A stretch of 64,000 nucleotides of DNA from JACKHO01 sp041398745. GTDB taxonomy: Bacteria > Planctomycetota > Planctomycetia > Planctomycetales > Planctomycetaceae. The notes below the pieces were generated by a model. The model was not told where the DNA came from and did no database searches. It was given only the letters and a program-made list of their open reading frames with translations. This document shows positions 54,810-63,006 of this stretch, piece by piece. Every line of letters begins with the position of its first letter. The first letter of the stretch is position 1. Made by a program: the position numbers and the translations under genes. Where the stretch lies: positions 62,001-126,000 of the forward strand of contig JAWKUB010000012.1 in assembly GCA_041398745.1 (NCBI GenBank), written 5' to 3'.

Positions 54810-55063
54810 GACTTCGCCGCTTTACCTTCAATCGTAGAAAACGAACAAAATGTTGCAGGCGAGTTGCGGTCCAACCGTTTTGCCAATGGTCAATCGCTCG
54901 CCACAACCGCCTGAACATTGGCGTTCGCTTTCTCCAGCCGCTCTAAAGATCATCCTGAACAGGCACTCAAAACGGTAAGGGAGAAGTCATGCGAGCTTTG
55001 GCATTTGTCTTGATTGCGTTTCACGGCTCAATCGGAACGTTGGTCCGCATCTGACTCCCATCC
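54810..55063. other. Intergenic region with a possible 21-residue peptide frame
   Basis: No full gene. An ATG at 54989 with GGGAG seven bases upstream opens a 21-codon frame (RALAFVLIAFHGSIGTLVRI) ending at 55054 on the plus strand; it is hydrophobic and could be a chance frame. Confidence 0.3.
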
Positions 55064-57100
55064 TCAGTCATGCCAGACGGACTTGAGTTGATGGAGCTTC
55101 ACGTTTGAGATTTTCGCCGTTTCATCGCCGCAGAAGGCTTCGATGACAGGTTGTTGGCTCGTTGGGAAAATGCGATCGCTGATGACGGTTTCGCCGTCGT
55201 TGACAAAGACCTCGATGGTTGAGCGATCGACAAAGACTCGGAGTTTCAGTGACCCGTCGACGAGTCGAACTGGAGCATCGTGCCGACCGGGGAACGCGGA
55301 ATGGAAATCGACGTTGCCCGATTTTCGCCGGTCGACATAGACACCCAGCTGATTCCGGTCGTAACCGACTTCGGTGTACTCTTCTTCTCCAGTGCGAATT
55401 CGGAATCCCAGCGATTGGGCTGATTCGGGAATGAGTTTCGCTTCAAGTTCGAAAGTCATGTTCGGCAATTCATCAGCTTCGGTCAGGGCGACGGGGGGCC
55501 AGCGGACGTTGCCTGTGTCGAGGGTTTGCGTTGAGGATCTGAGCTGCTTCAATTCTTCAACGGGTTGCTGAACGAGGACATATTGGCCCGGTTCTTCATT
55601 GTTAAACGCGACTTTCCGCAGACTCAGCACACGCGGAATGGACATACTGCTTCGCCAGGGCGAGGTTGGCACCAGACAGGTCTCCCAGTTGTTGAACCAT
55701 CCCAGCCACATGCGGCGACCATCGGAATCGGGAATGTCGGACCAACTCACGGGAGCGTAGAAGTCGCGACCAAAGTCGACCCACTGAGCAGACTGGTGTG
55801 CCAAGAATTTTGTGCCATCGAATTCACCTACGAAGTATTCCCCACCGCTTCCGCCAGCGATTGAACCACTCCCCATGTCCGCTTCGAGCACCCAGAGCAT
55901 TTTGCCAGGCTCGCCTTCGACCGCCAGTTGAAACAGATCGGGACATTCCCAGTTTGCCTTGTGGCGATGTCCTGCCGGCCCGAAGCGACTCAGTTCGGTC
56001 CAGTTCTTCAGGTCAGATGATCCGTAGAACAGTAGAACTTTCTCAGCAGCCAGTGTGACAACCATCACCCAGCGGTTGGTGGGCTTATGCCAGAAGACCT
56101 TCGGGTCACGGAAGTCGGGGTTGTTGCGGTCCAATACGGGATTGTCCGCATACATAGTCCATGTGCGACCACGGTCGTTGCTATAGGCAATGTTCTGCAC
56201 CTGCTTCCCGTGGCCATGTCCGGTGTAAATGGCCACCATGGGCGGTTGGCCATTCACGCCGAATCCGGACGTATTGCGATGATCGACCACGCAGCAGCCG
56301 CTGAACGCCATAATGCCGTCGGCTTCCGGAATGGCGAGCGGTAAGTGCTCCCAGTGTGCAAGATCCTTGCTGACGGCATGGCCCCAGCTCATGTGCCCCC
56401 ACGAATTCCCGGCAGGGTTATATTGATAGAAGAGGTGATATTCCCCGTCGTGATACACGAGCCCGTTGGGGTCGTTCATCCAGTTGATTTCTGGACTGAA
56501 GTGATACTGTGGCCGCAGTGGCTCGTTCAGATAGTCGGGCGAGCGGCGATACTCGGCCAACTTGTGTTCTAGATCAAACCGGGCGGGCGGTTCGTCCGTT
56601 TGAATGATGTGGTCGACGTTAATATGGCCCCAGCCGCCCGTGGCCTCATCCACAATTCGAATGCGGGCCTGCTTTCCCAGCAGGTCTTTGACATCCCAGG
56701 ACGACCACTCCAAATCTTCGGACTCATCTCCCGTCGCCACGTGGACAACTTTGTCCTCAACCAGCAATTGGACGGCCAGCCGCTGCTCATTGCGTCCGCC
56801 GCCAATCAAAAAGGCAATATGTGGCTGCTCAATTTTGAAGGGAGAACTTGTGGCAGTTCCGATACTGGCATCGCCTTTATAGAACGTGTTGATCAGCCGT
56901 TTGCCTCTGTAGCCGGCGACAGCCATTTGGTTACCGAGAGCCCCCTCAGCTGGTGCATCACCCAAAGCATCGCCTGTGATATCCCAGCCGAAATAGGTGC
57001 CGGACTCGAAATCCGCGATGAGAACATCTTCGGCGCGAAGCGATACGGTGAGGCAAAAAGCGAAGCTGCAGTACAAAAATGCCAGTCGGAGTTGATTCAT
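55064..57100 (-). CDS. Secreted glycoside hydrolase family 32 (fructan/sucrose hydrolase)
   Basis: 678 residues from the ATG at 57100, which begins a signal peptide (LRLAFLYCSFAFCLTVSLRA); the frame to 57280 has no such feature. About 25-175 is a carbohydrate-binding-like sandwich (VLIADFESGTYFGWDITG). The GH32 five-bladed propeller follows, with the nucleophile in WMNDPNGL, the transition-state Asp in FRDPKVF and the acid/base Glu in WECPDLF. The C-terminal sandwich includes LRVFVDRSTIEVFVNDG. It would hydrolyse beta-fructosides such as levan, inulin or sucrose outside the cytoplasm. No transporter or regulator adjoins it. Confidence 0.93.
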   Translation of the reverse strand: MNQLRLAFLYCSFAFCLTVSLRAEDVLIADFESGTYFGWDITGDALGDAPAEGALGNQMAVAGYRGKRLINTFYKGDASIGTATSSPFKIEQPHIAFLIGGGRNEQRLAVQLLVEDKVVHVATGDESEDLEWSSWDVKDLLGKQARIRIVDEATGGWGHINVDHIIQTDEPPARFDLEHKLAEYRRSPDYLNEPLRPQYHFSPEINWMNDPNGLVYHDGEYHLFYQYNPAGNSWGHMSWGHAVSKDLAHWEHLPLAIPEADGIMAFSGCCVVDHRNTSGFGVNGQPPMVAIYTGHGHGKQVQNIAYSNDRGRTWTMYADNPVLDRNNPDFRDPKVFWHKPTNRWVMVVTLAAEKVLLFYGSSDLKNWTELSRFGPAGHRHKANWECPDLFQLAVEGEPGKMLWVLEADMGSGSIAGGSGGEYFVGEFDGTKFLAHQSAQWVDFGRDFYAPVSWSDIPDSDGRRMWLGWFNNWETCLVPTSPWRSSMSIPRVLSLRKVAFNNEEPGQYVLVQQPVEELKQLRSSTQTLDTGNVRWPPVALTEADELPNMTFELEAKLIPESAQSLGFRIRTGEEEYTEVGYDRNQLGVYVDRRKSGNVDFHSAFPGRHDAPVRLVDGSLKLRVFVDRSTIEVFVNDGETVISDRIFPTSQQPVIEAFCGDETAKISNVKLHQLKSVWHD

Positions 57101-57326
57101 GGACGTCCTGCAATTGAGCGGGCGTTTACAAATGAGCGATTGCTCCGCATGGTGATGGACAGCAGAAACGCATGCAAGGCGGTAGCGGTGCTGAACTCGC
57201 ACTCGGCAAGTTGTCGTGTTCGTTTTGTATTGCTCTGCCTTCTCAGCTAAGATCAGCGATTGGCGATACGTTTGCGTCAAACTTTGAAATCATCATTCTC
57301 AGTGACCTGAAACAGGATATTACCGA

Positions 57327-58697
57327 ATGTCAGTTACCCAGAATTCTTCACGTCGTGACTTCCTGAAAGGAATGGCTGCAGCTGGTGCAGTGGGCCTAGT
57401 GTTCCCCTATGGCGAACGCGCCTTTGGTTACGAGTCGCCGAATGAGCGGCCTGTGTTTGCCACCATTGGACTCCGCAACCAGGGTTGGACGATTACCAGC
57501 AAGTCATTCAAATTCGCTGACTTCGCCGCCTTGGCCGACGTCGATGCGAACGTGCTGGAAGATAACGCACGCAAGACGGAAGAGCGTCAGAAGAAGCGGC
57601 CCGACACCTATGGTGATTACCGCAAGGTGCTCGATCGCAAAGACGTCGACGCCGTCATGATTGCTACGCCAGACCACTGGCACACGAAAGTCGCAGTCGA
57701 AGCGATGCTGGCTGGAAAAGACGTGTACTGCGAAAAGCCGCTAACGTTGACCATCGCCGAGGGAAAACTCATCGAGAAGGTCGTCAAAGAGACCGGACGC
57801 GTGTTCCAGGTGGGAACCATGCAGCGGACCGAGTCTGAGCAGCGCTTTCTGCAGGCCGTGGCACTCGTCAAGAATGGCCGTATTGGGACCGTGAAGAAGG
57901 TCACCTGCGGCATTGGTGGTTTCGAACCTTCGCCGAAAATTCCAGTTGCTCCTGTGCCGAAAGAACTCGATTGGGAAACCTGGCTCGGGCCAGCCCCTAA
58001 GGTCGACTACCGCGCACTTCCCGAAATGCGGACCGGCTACGGCGGCGGCGTGCCACTCTACAGCAACTGCCACTACTCATTCCGCAACTGGCATGAATAC
58101 TCCGGCGGCAAGCTCACCGACTGGGGAGCCCACCATGTGGATATCGCCTGCTGGGCACTCGGTGCGACCGACACCGGACCAAGCAAAGTGACTCCACTCA
58201 ACTACAAGCTCGGCGTGGAGTACAAGGACGGTTATCCGCTTGTCGATGACATGTATAACATTGCGAATGAATTCAACATTCGTGCCGACATGCCCAACGG
58301 CGTGGAAATGATTATCACCAGCGAAGGAGATAATGGAATTCTCTTCGAAGGAACCAAAGGCCGGTTCTTTGTGAACCGCGGAAAAATCACTGGCAAGCCC
58401 GTCGAAGACATCGCCAGCAATCCACTCCCAGAAGGTGCCATTGAGGCGGTTTACGGCGGCCCGGTCAGCGAAAACCACACCGCCAACTTCATCGAAGGCA
58501 TGCGATCGCGCAAACAGCCAATTTCCGATGTCTGGTCCCACAACCGCATGCTGGAAATCTGTCACCTTTCGAACATCGCTATTCGATTGGGACGCGCCCT
58601 GGAATGGGATCCCGCGAAGCGAGAAATCATCGGCGACGCTCAGGCCAACGCCTTCCTTTCACGCGAAAACCGCAAGGGTTACGAAATCAACATGTAG
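57327..58697 (+). CDS. Gfo/Idh/MocA-family oxidoreductase, Tat-exported
   Basis: 456 residues. The leader SRRDFLKGMAAAGAVGLVFPYG is a twin-arginine signal, so the NAD(P)-dependent enzyme would be exported with its cofactor, as is common in planctomycetes. VDAVMIATPDHWHTKVAVEAMLAGKDVYCEKPLTLT is the EKP motif region of the nucleotide-binding domain. The C-terminal part includes GGGVPLYSNCHYSFRNWHEYSGGKLTDWGAHHVDIACWALGA, where the histidines may act in catalysis. The substrate is an unknown sugar or sugar alcohol. It is divergent from the GH32 gene and ends before a terminator. Confidence 0.92.
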   Translation: MSVTQNSSRRDFLKGMAAAGAVGLVFPYGERAFGYESPNERPVFATIGLRNQGWTITSKSFKFADFAALADVDANVLEDNARKTEERQKKRPDTYGDYRKVLDRKDVDAVMIATPDHWHTKVAVEAMLAGKDVYCEKPLTLTIAEGKLIEKVVKETGRVFQVGTMQRTESEQRFLQAVALVKNGRIGTVKKVTCGIGGFEPSPKIPVAPVPKELDWETWLGPAPKVDYRALPEMRTGYGGGVPLYSNCHYSFRNWHEYSGGKLTDWGAHHVDIACWALGATDTGPSKVTPLNYKLGVEYKDGYPLVDDMYNIANEFNIRADMPNGVEMIITSEGDNGILFEGTKGRFFVNRGKITGKPVEDIASNPLPEGAIEAVYGGPVSENHTANFIEGMRSRKQPISDVWSHNRMLEICHLSNIAIRLGRALEWDPAKREIIGDAQANAFLSRENRKGYEINM

Positions 58698-58722
58698 AAC
58701 GTGTTGAGGACAGGGAATCGCG

Positions 58723-58758
58723 AACGGGATCAGCACATGTGTTGGTCCCGTTTTTTTT
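58723..58758 (+). terminator. Rho-independent terminator after oxidoreductase gene
   Basis: AACGGGATCAGCAC and GTGTTGGTCCCGTT form a long, nearly perfect stem that runs into eight T residues, 25 bases after the stop at 58697. Confidence 0.92.
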
Positions 58759-58820
58759 GTGGTTGAAGACCGTTCGGTTGCAGCCTGCCGGATACATCGC
58801 GTAACAAGTGAACTGAATTC

Positions 58821-58838
58821 ACAGACAAGAATGTCTGT
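58821..58838. repeat. Short palindrome
   Basis: ACAGACA and TGTCTGT flank AGAA, giving a perfect 7-bp stem. Possibly part of a dispersed repeat; only one copy is in the window. Confidence 0.4.
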
Positions 58839-58908
58839 GCCACCTGATCTTTCTCAGTAGATGGACAAGTAGTCGCGAGGCCAGATCAATATTCTCACGG
58901 GCCGCTGA

Positions 58909-59055
58909 TCAAGAAGATGTCAGCAGAATGAGAGTGGTCACTAATCCCAACGCAATGCAACGTGTCAAGATCGCCCACGGAGTGAACAGACTACGAGGGT
59001 GCTTAATGAGGTCGTCAAAGCGGCGCTGATAAGCCGTGAGGATTTGATTAACCAA
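58909..59055 (-). CDS. Small single-span membrane protein (48 residues)
   Basis: A 48-codon frame from a TTG at 59055 with GGAGG nine bases upstream, ending at 58909. Residues 1-30 are amphipathic and basic (VNQILTAYQRRFDDLIKHPR; SLFTPWAIL), and 31-46 form one hydrophobic helix (CIALGLVTTLILL). The strong ribosome site and the basic-then-hydrophobic layout support a real small protein. A longer frame from a GTG at 59076 is possible. Family unknown. Confidence 0.5.
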   Translation of the reverse strand: MVNQILTAYQRRFDDLIKHPRSLFTPWAILTRCIALGLVTTLILLTSS

Positions 59056-59364
59056 GCGAAATGTCCTCCAATCCACTGCTGACGTGACAACCGGCCCGCA
59101 AGAACGAACCTCACAATCGCTACAACACGTTTAATCGATACAGTCAGGCCACGTCAATCTAGGGTGGGTTCTCCGACGTTTTCGATTGGGGGTGCTTGGA
59201 TTCGAGAACTGGCTGGAACTCCGCAGTTCCAACGGAGGGGGTTGAGACTCGATACCATCCTGAGACGATTCAAGTGAAACGAAGACGTCTCACGGACGGG
59301 GCGTTCATCAATTGGATTCTCAAAATTGCGTCCAACCGCAATGGCGGATTGGACGGCTGGCCCT
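59056..59364. other. Intergenic stretch without recognisable gene
   Basis: Nothing convincing was seen. A frame at 59196-59402 on the plus strand overlaps the next gene and has no family resemblance. Confidence 0.4.
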
Positions 59365-60654
59365 ATGAGTGCACGGTTTACGGGAGCTCGTTCTCTGGGT
59401 GACCGGCGACGACGCCGGCTCGCTCAAGATGCAGAGCAATCGCAGGCTGTCACGCTTCGATCGGGCCCTCGTACCGCTGCTCGAGCAGGTCATGCCGCGG
59501 GTACTGCTGAAGCTCCTGCCCCGCTGCCAACGCAACCTCGGGACAGCATTATTCCCCGCGCTCCCTGGAAAATCGCAGCGATCGGGATTCTGGGTATTGG
59601 TATTTGGTTCGCCATGATGTGGGCCGGGCAGGAAACAGGGAACGGTCCGCTGCGGGAACTCTTTGGATTTGAGCAGCATCGATTTGCCCAGCTGTTCAGC
59701 ACCATTACGCTACTCGCCGCAACGCAGCTTTCCTGCCTGATTCTCTGGTATCGCATTCGAAGTCGGAAGGACTTCGGGGGACGTTATCGCGTCTGGTTCC
59801 TGGCAGTTATGTTCTGGGGGATCGCCTGTTTCAGTGCGACGACAGGGGCACATCTCTCCTGGGCGGAGTGGGCCTATCGGCAATGGCCAGCCGAAATGTG
59901 GCGGGGAGTGACATTCTACTGGCTCGCACCGACCGCAATCTGCTTTCTGGCGTTGCATCGGCTGCTGCAAAAGGAAATGCACGGTTCGCGAAGCAGCCGC
60001 TTTTTTTGGGATGCCTCCTGGTGGCTCGCGGCAGGCAGTAGTGTTCTGTTGCTGATTCCCTCGGTTGTCGCGCCCGAACATTTGCATGCGCCGTTGCAAA
60101 TTGGGATTTGCACACTGTGGTACCTCGTCTCCGCCTTTGCACTTTTGGTACATGCGCGATTTGTTGTCCACATCACGAACGAAGCAGCTCCGAAACAGGA
60201 ACCGAGATTGGCACGAGTCTTAAACTCTGCTCACAGTACAGTCGAGTCAATTGCTCAGGCGATACCCCGTCCGAAATTCCTCTCACGTCCCATTTTTCGA
60301 TCGGCTGCCAAGACCGAAGAGTCGGCAGAAGAAAAAGTCCAAACAACACCGTCAGCGCCCGCTGCGAGTAAAGCGGAACCACGAATTCCTGCGGAGTCAC
60401 CAAAACGGCAGGAGGCAACAGCTGGAACAAAGGCAGATCGCGACGAAGACGAACAGCCCGTTGGTCGAATGAACTTGAGGATCGACCCACCGCACAAGCT
60501 GCCCCACCAGCGCGTTGTCGCGGACGTACAGGAGGCTGACTCAGACGACGATGAGGGTGACGACAGCAGCGACGATGATGACGTCGATATGTCCCAACTG
60601 AGTCGCAAGGAGCGGCGACGGCTCAAGAAGCAGCGGCGAACTCAGCGGAAATAG
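59365..60654 (+). CDS. Membrane protein with long charged C-terminal tail
   Basis: 429 residues from the ATG at 59365 (ATG 59341 and TTG 59326 are possible). An Arg/Ala/Pro-rich cytoplasmic segment (1-65) precedes about six membrane helices (about 68-90, 104-126, 140-160, 180-197, 215-235, 245-265). The last 160 residues are soluble and low in complexity: Ala/Pro/Glu-rich, then SDDDEGDDSSDDDDVD, then a strongly basic end (SRKERRRLKKQRRTQRK). No family is recognised. The acid-then-basic tail suggests binding to nucleic acid, ribosomes or a charged partner, but this is inference only. A stop-adjacent gap of 29 bases separates it from the convergent Hsp20 pair. Confidence 0.72.
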   Translation: MSARFTGARSLGDRRRRRLAQDAEQSQAVTLRSGPRTAARAGHAAGTAEAPAPLPTQPRDSIIPRAPWKIAAIGILGIGIWFAMMWAGQETGNGPLRELFGFEQHRFAQLFSTITLLAATQLSCLILWYRIRSRKDFGGRYRVWFLAVMFWGIACFSATTGAHLSWAEWAYRQWPAEMWRGVTFYWLAPTAICFLALHRLLQKEMHGSRSSRFFWDASWWLAAGSSVLLLIPSVVAPEHLHAPLQIGICTLWYLVSAFALLVHARFVVHITNEAAPKQEPRLARVLNSAHSTVESIAQAIPRPKFLSRPIFRSAAKTEESAEEKVQTTPSAPAASKAEPRIPAESPKRQEATAGTKADRDEDEQPVGRMNLRIDPPHKLPHQRVVADVQEADSDDDEGDDSSDDDDVDMSQLSRKERRRLKKQRRTQRK

Positions 60655-60683
60655 TGGCAGTCGCGTCGGCGCTTCCGGGTATA

Positions 60684-61079
60684 CTATCCGGACTGAACAT
60701 CGATTTTTCGAGGTTGAGCCCGAGTTGTCCGAGGTAACAATACCTCCAACACGCCATGCTGCAGTTTGGCCGTAATTCCATCGTGGTCGACGTCATCGCT
60801 GAGAATAAATGACCTCAGAAAGTCGGCGGTTTCGAATTCCTGATGGACGAGGGCTCCCTGGTCGGGAATATCAACGGCAGGCCGACCGAACAGCGTCAAT
60901 CGATTGTCCTGGATTTGCAGTTCCAGGCCCTCTGTGGCGACTCCCGGCAAATCAGCGCGGAGCATGAGTCCATTCTCTGTCTCGAAAATGTCGATTGGCG
61001 GCGTCCGTACCCAGCGGACAGCGGGAGCCTTTGGCTCTTCCGACTGAGGAGTTTCGATAGGTTCTTGAGGCGTACTCAT
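60684..61079 (-). CDS. Hsp20-family small heat-shock protein
   Basis: 131 residues. The alpha-crystallin domain spans about 27-125: PPIDIFETENGLMLRADLPGV, LTLFGRP and the terminal LQHGVLEVLLPR motif, followed by R-K-I. An acidic Pro/Glu N-terminus (STPQEPIETPQSEEPKAP) replaces the usual hydrophobic arm. It holds unfolded proteins without ATP. Its start overlaps the stop of the other Hsp20 gene by four bases (ATGA). Confidence 0.92.
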   Translation of the reverse strand: MSTPQEPIETPQSEEPKAPAVRWVRTPPIDIFETENGLMLRADLPGVATEGLELQIQDNRLTLFGRPAVDIPDQGALVHQEFETADFLRSFILSDDVDHDGITAKLQHGVLEVLLPRTTRAQPRKIDVQSG

Positions 61080-61549
61080 TCCGCTCCTCCAGGCAGTGAT
61101 AGCTGTGACGAACTGGCATCCTGAATTGCAATTTTTCGCGGTTCAGTCGTGGGCATTTTGGGAAGATGCAGTTTCAATATTCCGTGCACCAACTCAGCCC
61201 GAATTTGATCCTCCTGAACGCGCGGAGGAAGTTGAATTTGGCGATTCCAGGCACCGCACGAACGCTCGCGTCTCCGATAGCGGTCATCTTCGACGTCGTC
61301 GCTGAGACGTCGCTCGCCGCTCAATCGAAGTTGGCCGCCGGCGACACTGACCTCCAAATCCTGAATGTCTACACCGGGCAGTTCGCCCACTAGAAGATAT
61401 TCGTACTCAAGTTCGTACAAATTCAGCGCCGGAAACACGCGACCAGAACGCGATCCTGTCGCCATATCAAGCCGACGTATCCAGCGATCCATTTCGCGCT
61501 CCAAATCGCGAAACGCATCAAATGCACTCCCCCAACGGAATAAAGCCAT
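61076..61549 (-). CDS. Hsp20-family small heat-shock protein
   Basis: 157 residues from the ATG at 61549 with GGAGGAG seven bases upstream; the longer frame to 61645 lacks support. N-terminal arm ALFRWGSAFDAFRDLEREMD; crystallin domain about 42-145 with FPALNLYELEYEYLLVGELPGV, LRLSGERR and LVHGILKLHLPK. First gene of a two-gene small-heat-shock operon; the two proteins may co-assemble. No CIRCE or other heat-shock operator could be recognised upstream. Confidence 0.93.
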   Translation of the reverse strand: MALFRWGSAFDAFRDLEREMDRWIRRLDMATGSRSGRVFPALNLYELEYEYLLVGELPGVDIQDLEVSVAGGQLRLSGERRLSDDVEDDRYRRRERSCGAWNRQIQLPPRVQEDQIRAELVHGILKLHLPKMPTTEPRKIAIQDASSSQLSLPGGAE

Positions 61550-61815
61550 TTCGAGTCTCCTCCTGCGGGAATTCACACCCCTGTAAGGAGACTTCCAATG
61601 CAGATGACGTGCCACACATGACAACAACAGGAGCCCATTTGCCACAAGCCATTTACATCAAACACCTTAAGCCGCCCTTTCAGCAGAACATCAAAACGCT
61701 GCCCGCGTCAAATTGGCAGCCTTCTTTCCAACTGAGATCCCCCAAGACGGCATGTAGCACTTCACGCAAACCCTGGGTTCTGGATTTGATTCATCGCCTG
61801 AGATTCGCCGGGTGG

Positions 61816-62700
61816 TCAATCATTGCTCGCAAGGAATGCTCGCAAGAGCTTCACCAGCCGATGCGGATGAGTTAGGAACGGCAGCATTCCAGCGGTGTGC
61901 ATTCCTTCCAGACTCGCATTGGCGATGCTTTGCGCGAATTCCTCGCAGCGGTTGTTCACGGCCTTCCCCTGTCCCTCACATTGCAGGATGAGTGTCGGGC
62001 ACTTAATGGCGTCTGTCACGCTCAAGTCAGGACTTGCGCTCGCGTTGAGAAGACGTTCTGCGACATCACTGCAGCGGGTCGCTCCCATTTCCTGCACCGC
62101 AAAGGTAAAGCGTGTTCCGTCGAATGGCGGAAACCAGGGCCCATGATTTCGTAGTTGCGCCGCCAGCCACAAGGGGACATTGCGAACAGGACGCCGAAAC
62201 CAGCGTCCAATTTGCAACATGAGGCGTTCGGTCCACGCCAGTGAAACGCCGAATCCCCCACCCTGCAGGACGAGGCGTTGAACGGCGCCCGGGAATTTCG
62301 CGGCAACCTGAACTGCCAGACCTGCCCCAGTTCCGCATCCGTAGAGCGAGTACGGTCCAGTGAGGTGGTTTCGCAGAGCATCACCCAGGTTCTGAGCCTC
62401 GACGGCCGTGCTTTGATACGACGTGTTGCGGATGGGATTGAGCAAAACAGTTCGAAAGTCGTCTCGCAACAGCCATGCTGTCAGGGCAAACATCCGAGCC
62501 GTTGATGATGCCGTTGGAAGAAAGACCAGTGGCGGACCTTCGCCCAATTCCATCCCATCGACCTGTCCTCCGTCCCACTGGAAATGCAGACGGCTGGCAT
62601 GTGCATCAACCTGCTGCACAATATCCTGCCACGACAGAGGCGTAGGACACGGTTCTTGTGTCGGTGATGCCAGTGGTGGGGAAGCGTGCTCAGAACTCAT
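61816..62700 (-). CDS. Alpha/beta-hydrolase-fold protein lacking catalytic serine
   Basis: 294 residues. The fold is recognisable: PLVFLPTASSTARMFALTAWLLRDDF (oxyanion region), then YSLYGCGTGAGLAVQVAAKFP, the nucleophile elbow, and a cap helix region. At the elbow the expected G-x-S-x-G reads G121-C-G-T-G125, so the nucleophile position is Gly123. The C-terminal GMLPFLTHPHRL matches the usual GHxPFLExP block with Met in place of His. It is probably a non-catalytic member, or uses Cys122 or Thr124 unusually. No partner gene is evident. Confidence 0.8.
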   Translation of the reverse strand: MSSEHASPPLASPTQEPCPTPLSWQDIVQQVDAHASRLHFQWDGGQVDGMELGEGPPLVFLPTASSTARMFALTAWLLRDDFRTVLLNPIRNTSYQSTAVEAQNLGDALRNHLTGPYSLYGCGTGAGLAVQVAAKFPGAVQRLVLQGGGFGVSLAWTERLMLQIGRWFRRPVRNVPLWLAAQLRNHGPWFPPFDGTRFTFAVQEMGATRCSDVAERLLNASASPDLSVTDAIKCPTLILQCEGQGKAVNNRCEEFAQSIANASLEGMHTAGMLPFLTHPHRLVKLLRAFLASND

Positions 62701-63006
62701 TTTGCCTCAAATTCCTTAAACCGCAGTATATCTGGTGATGGCAAAACTTTTCATCCCATCCCCTTCCGGTTCCCGGGTGACACGCTCTCACTGCTCCCCA
62801 ATGTGTTGCAAAAGAGCAACATGGAGACTTGGCAATCGATGGCAACTTTGCGGAATAACCGGAAGATTTCGCAATGTTCGGTTGAAAGAGGACTGCAAAC
62901 AAGTGAAATTGATTTGCGCTGCGAAGACGCTCCAGTGAGGCAAAACGATTGCCTTCCAGAAAGACTCTGGATCAGCGAGAGCACGCAGGCAACGGTTGGA
63001 GAAAAA
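62701..63006. other. Divergent promoter region
   Basis: 306 bases between the divergent hydrolase-fold gene and the repeat protein. No gene, strong hairpin or recognisable operator was seen. GGAG at the right end is the ribosome site of the next gene. Confidence 0.5.

Noticed and set aside
54989..55054. 21-codon hydrophobic peptide gene
   Set aside because: A good ribosome site is present, but the frame is too short to separate from chance without conservation data; noted only within the intergenic entry.
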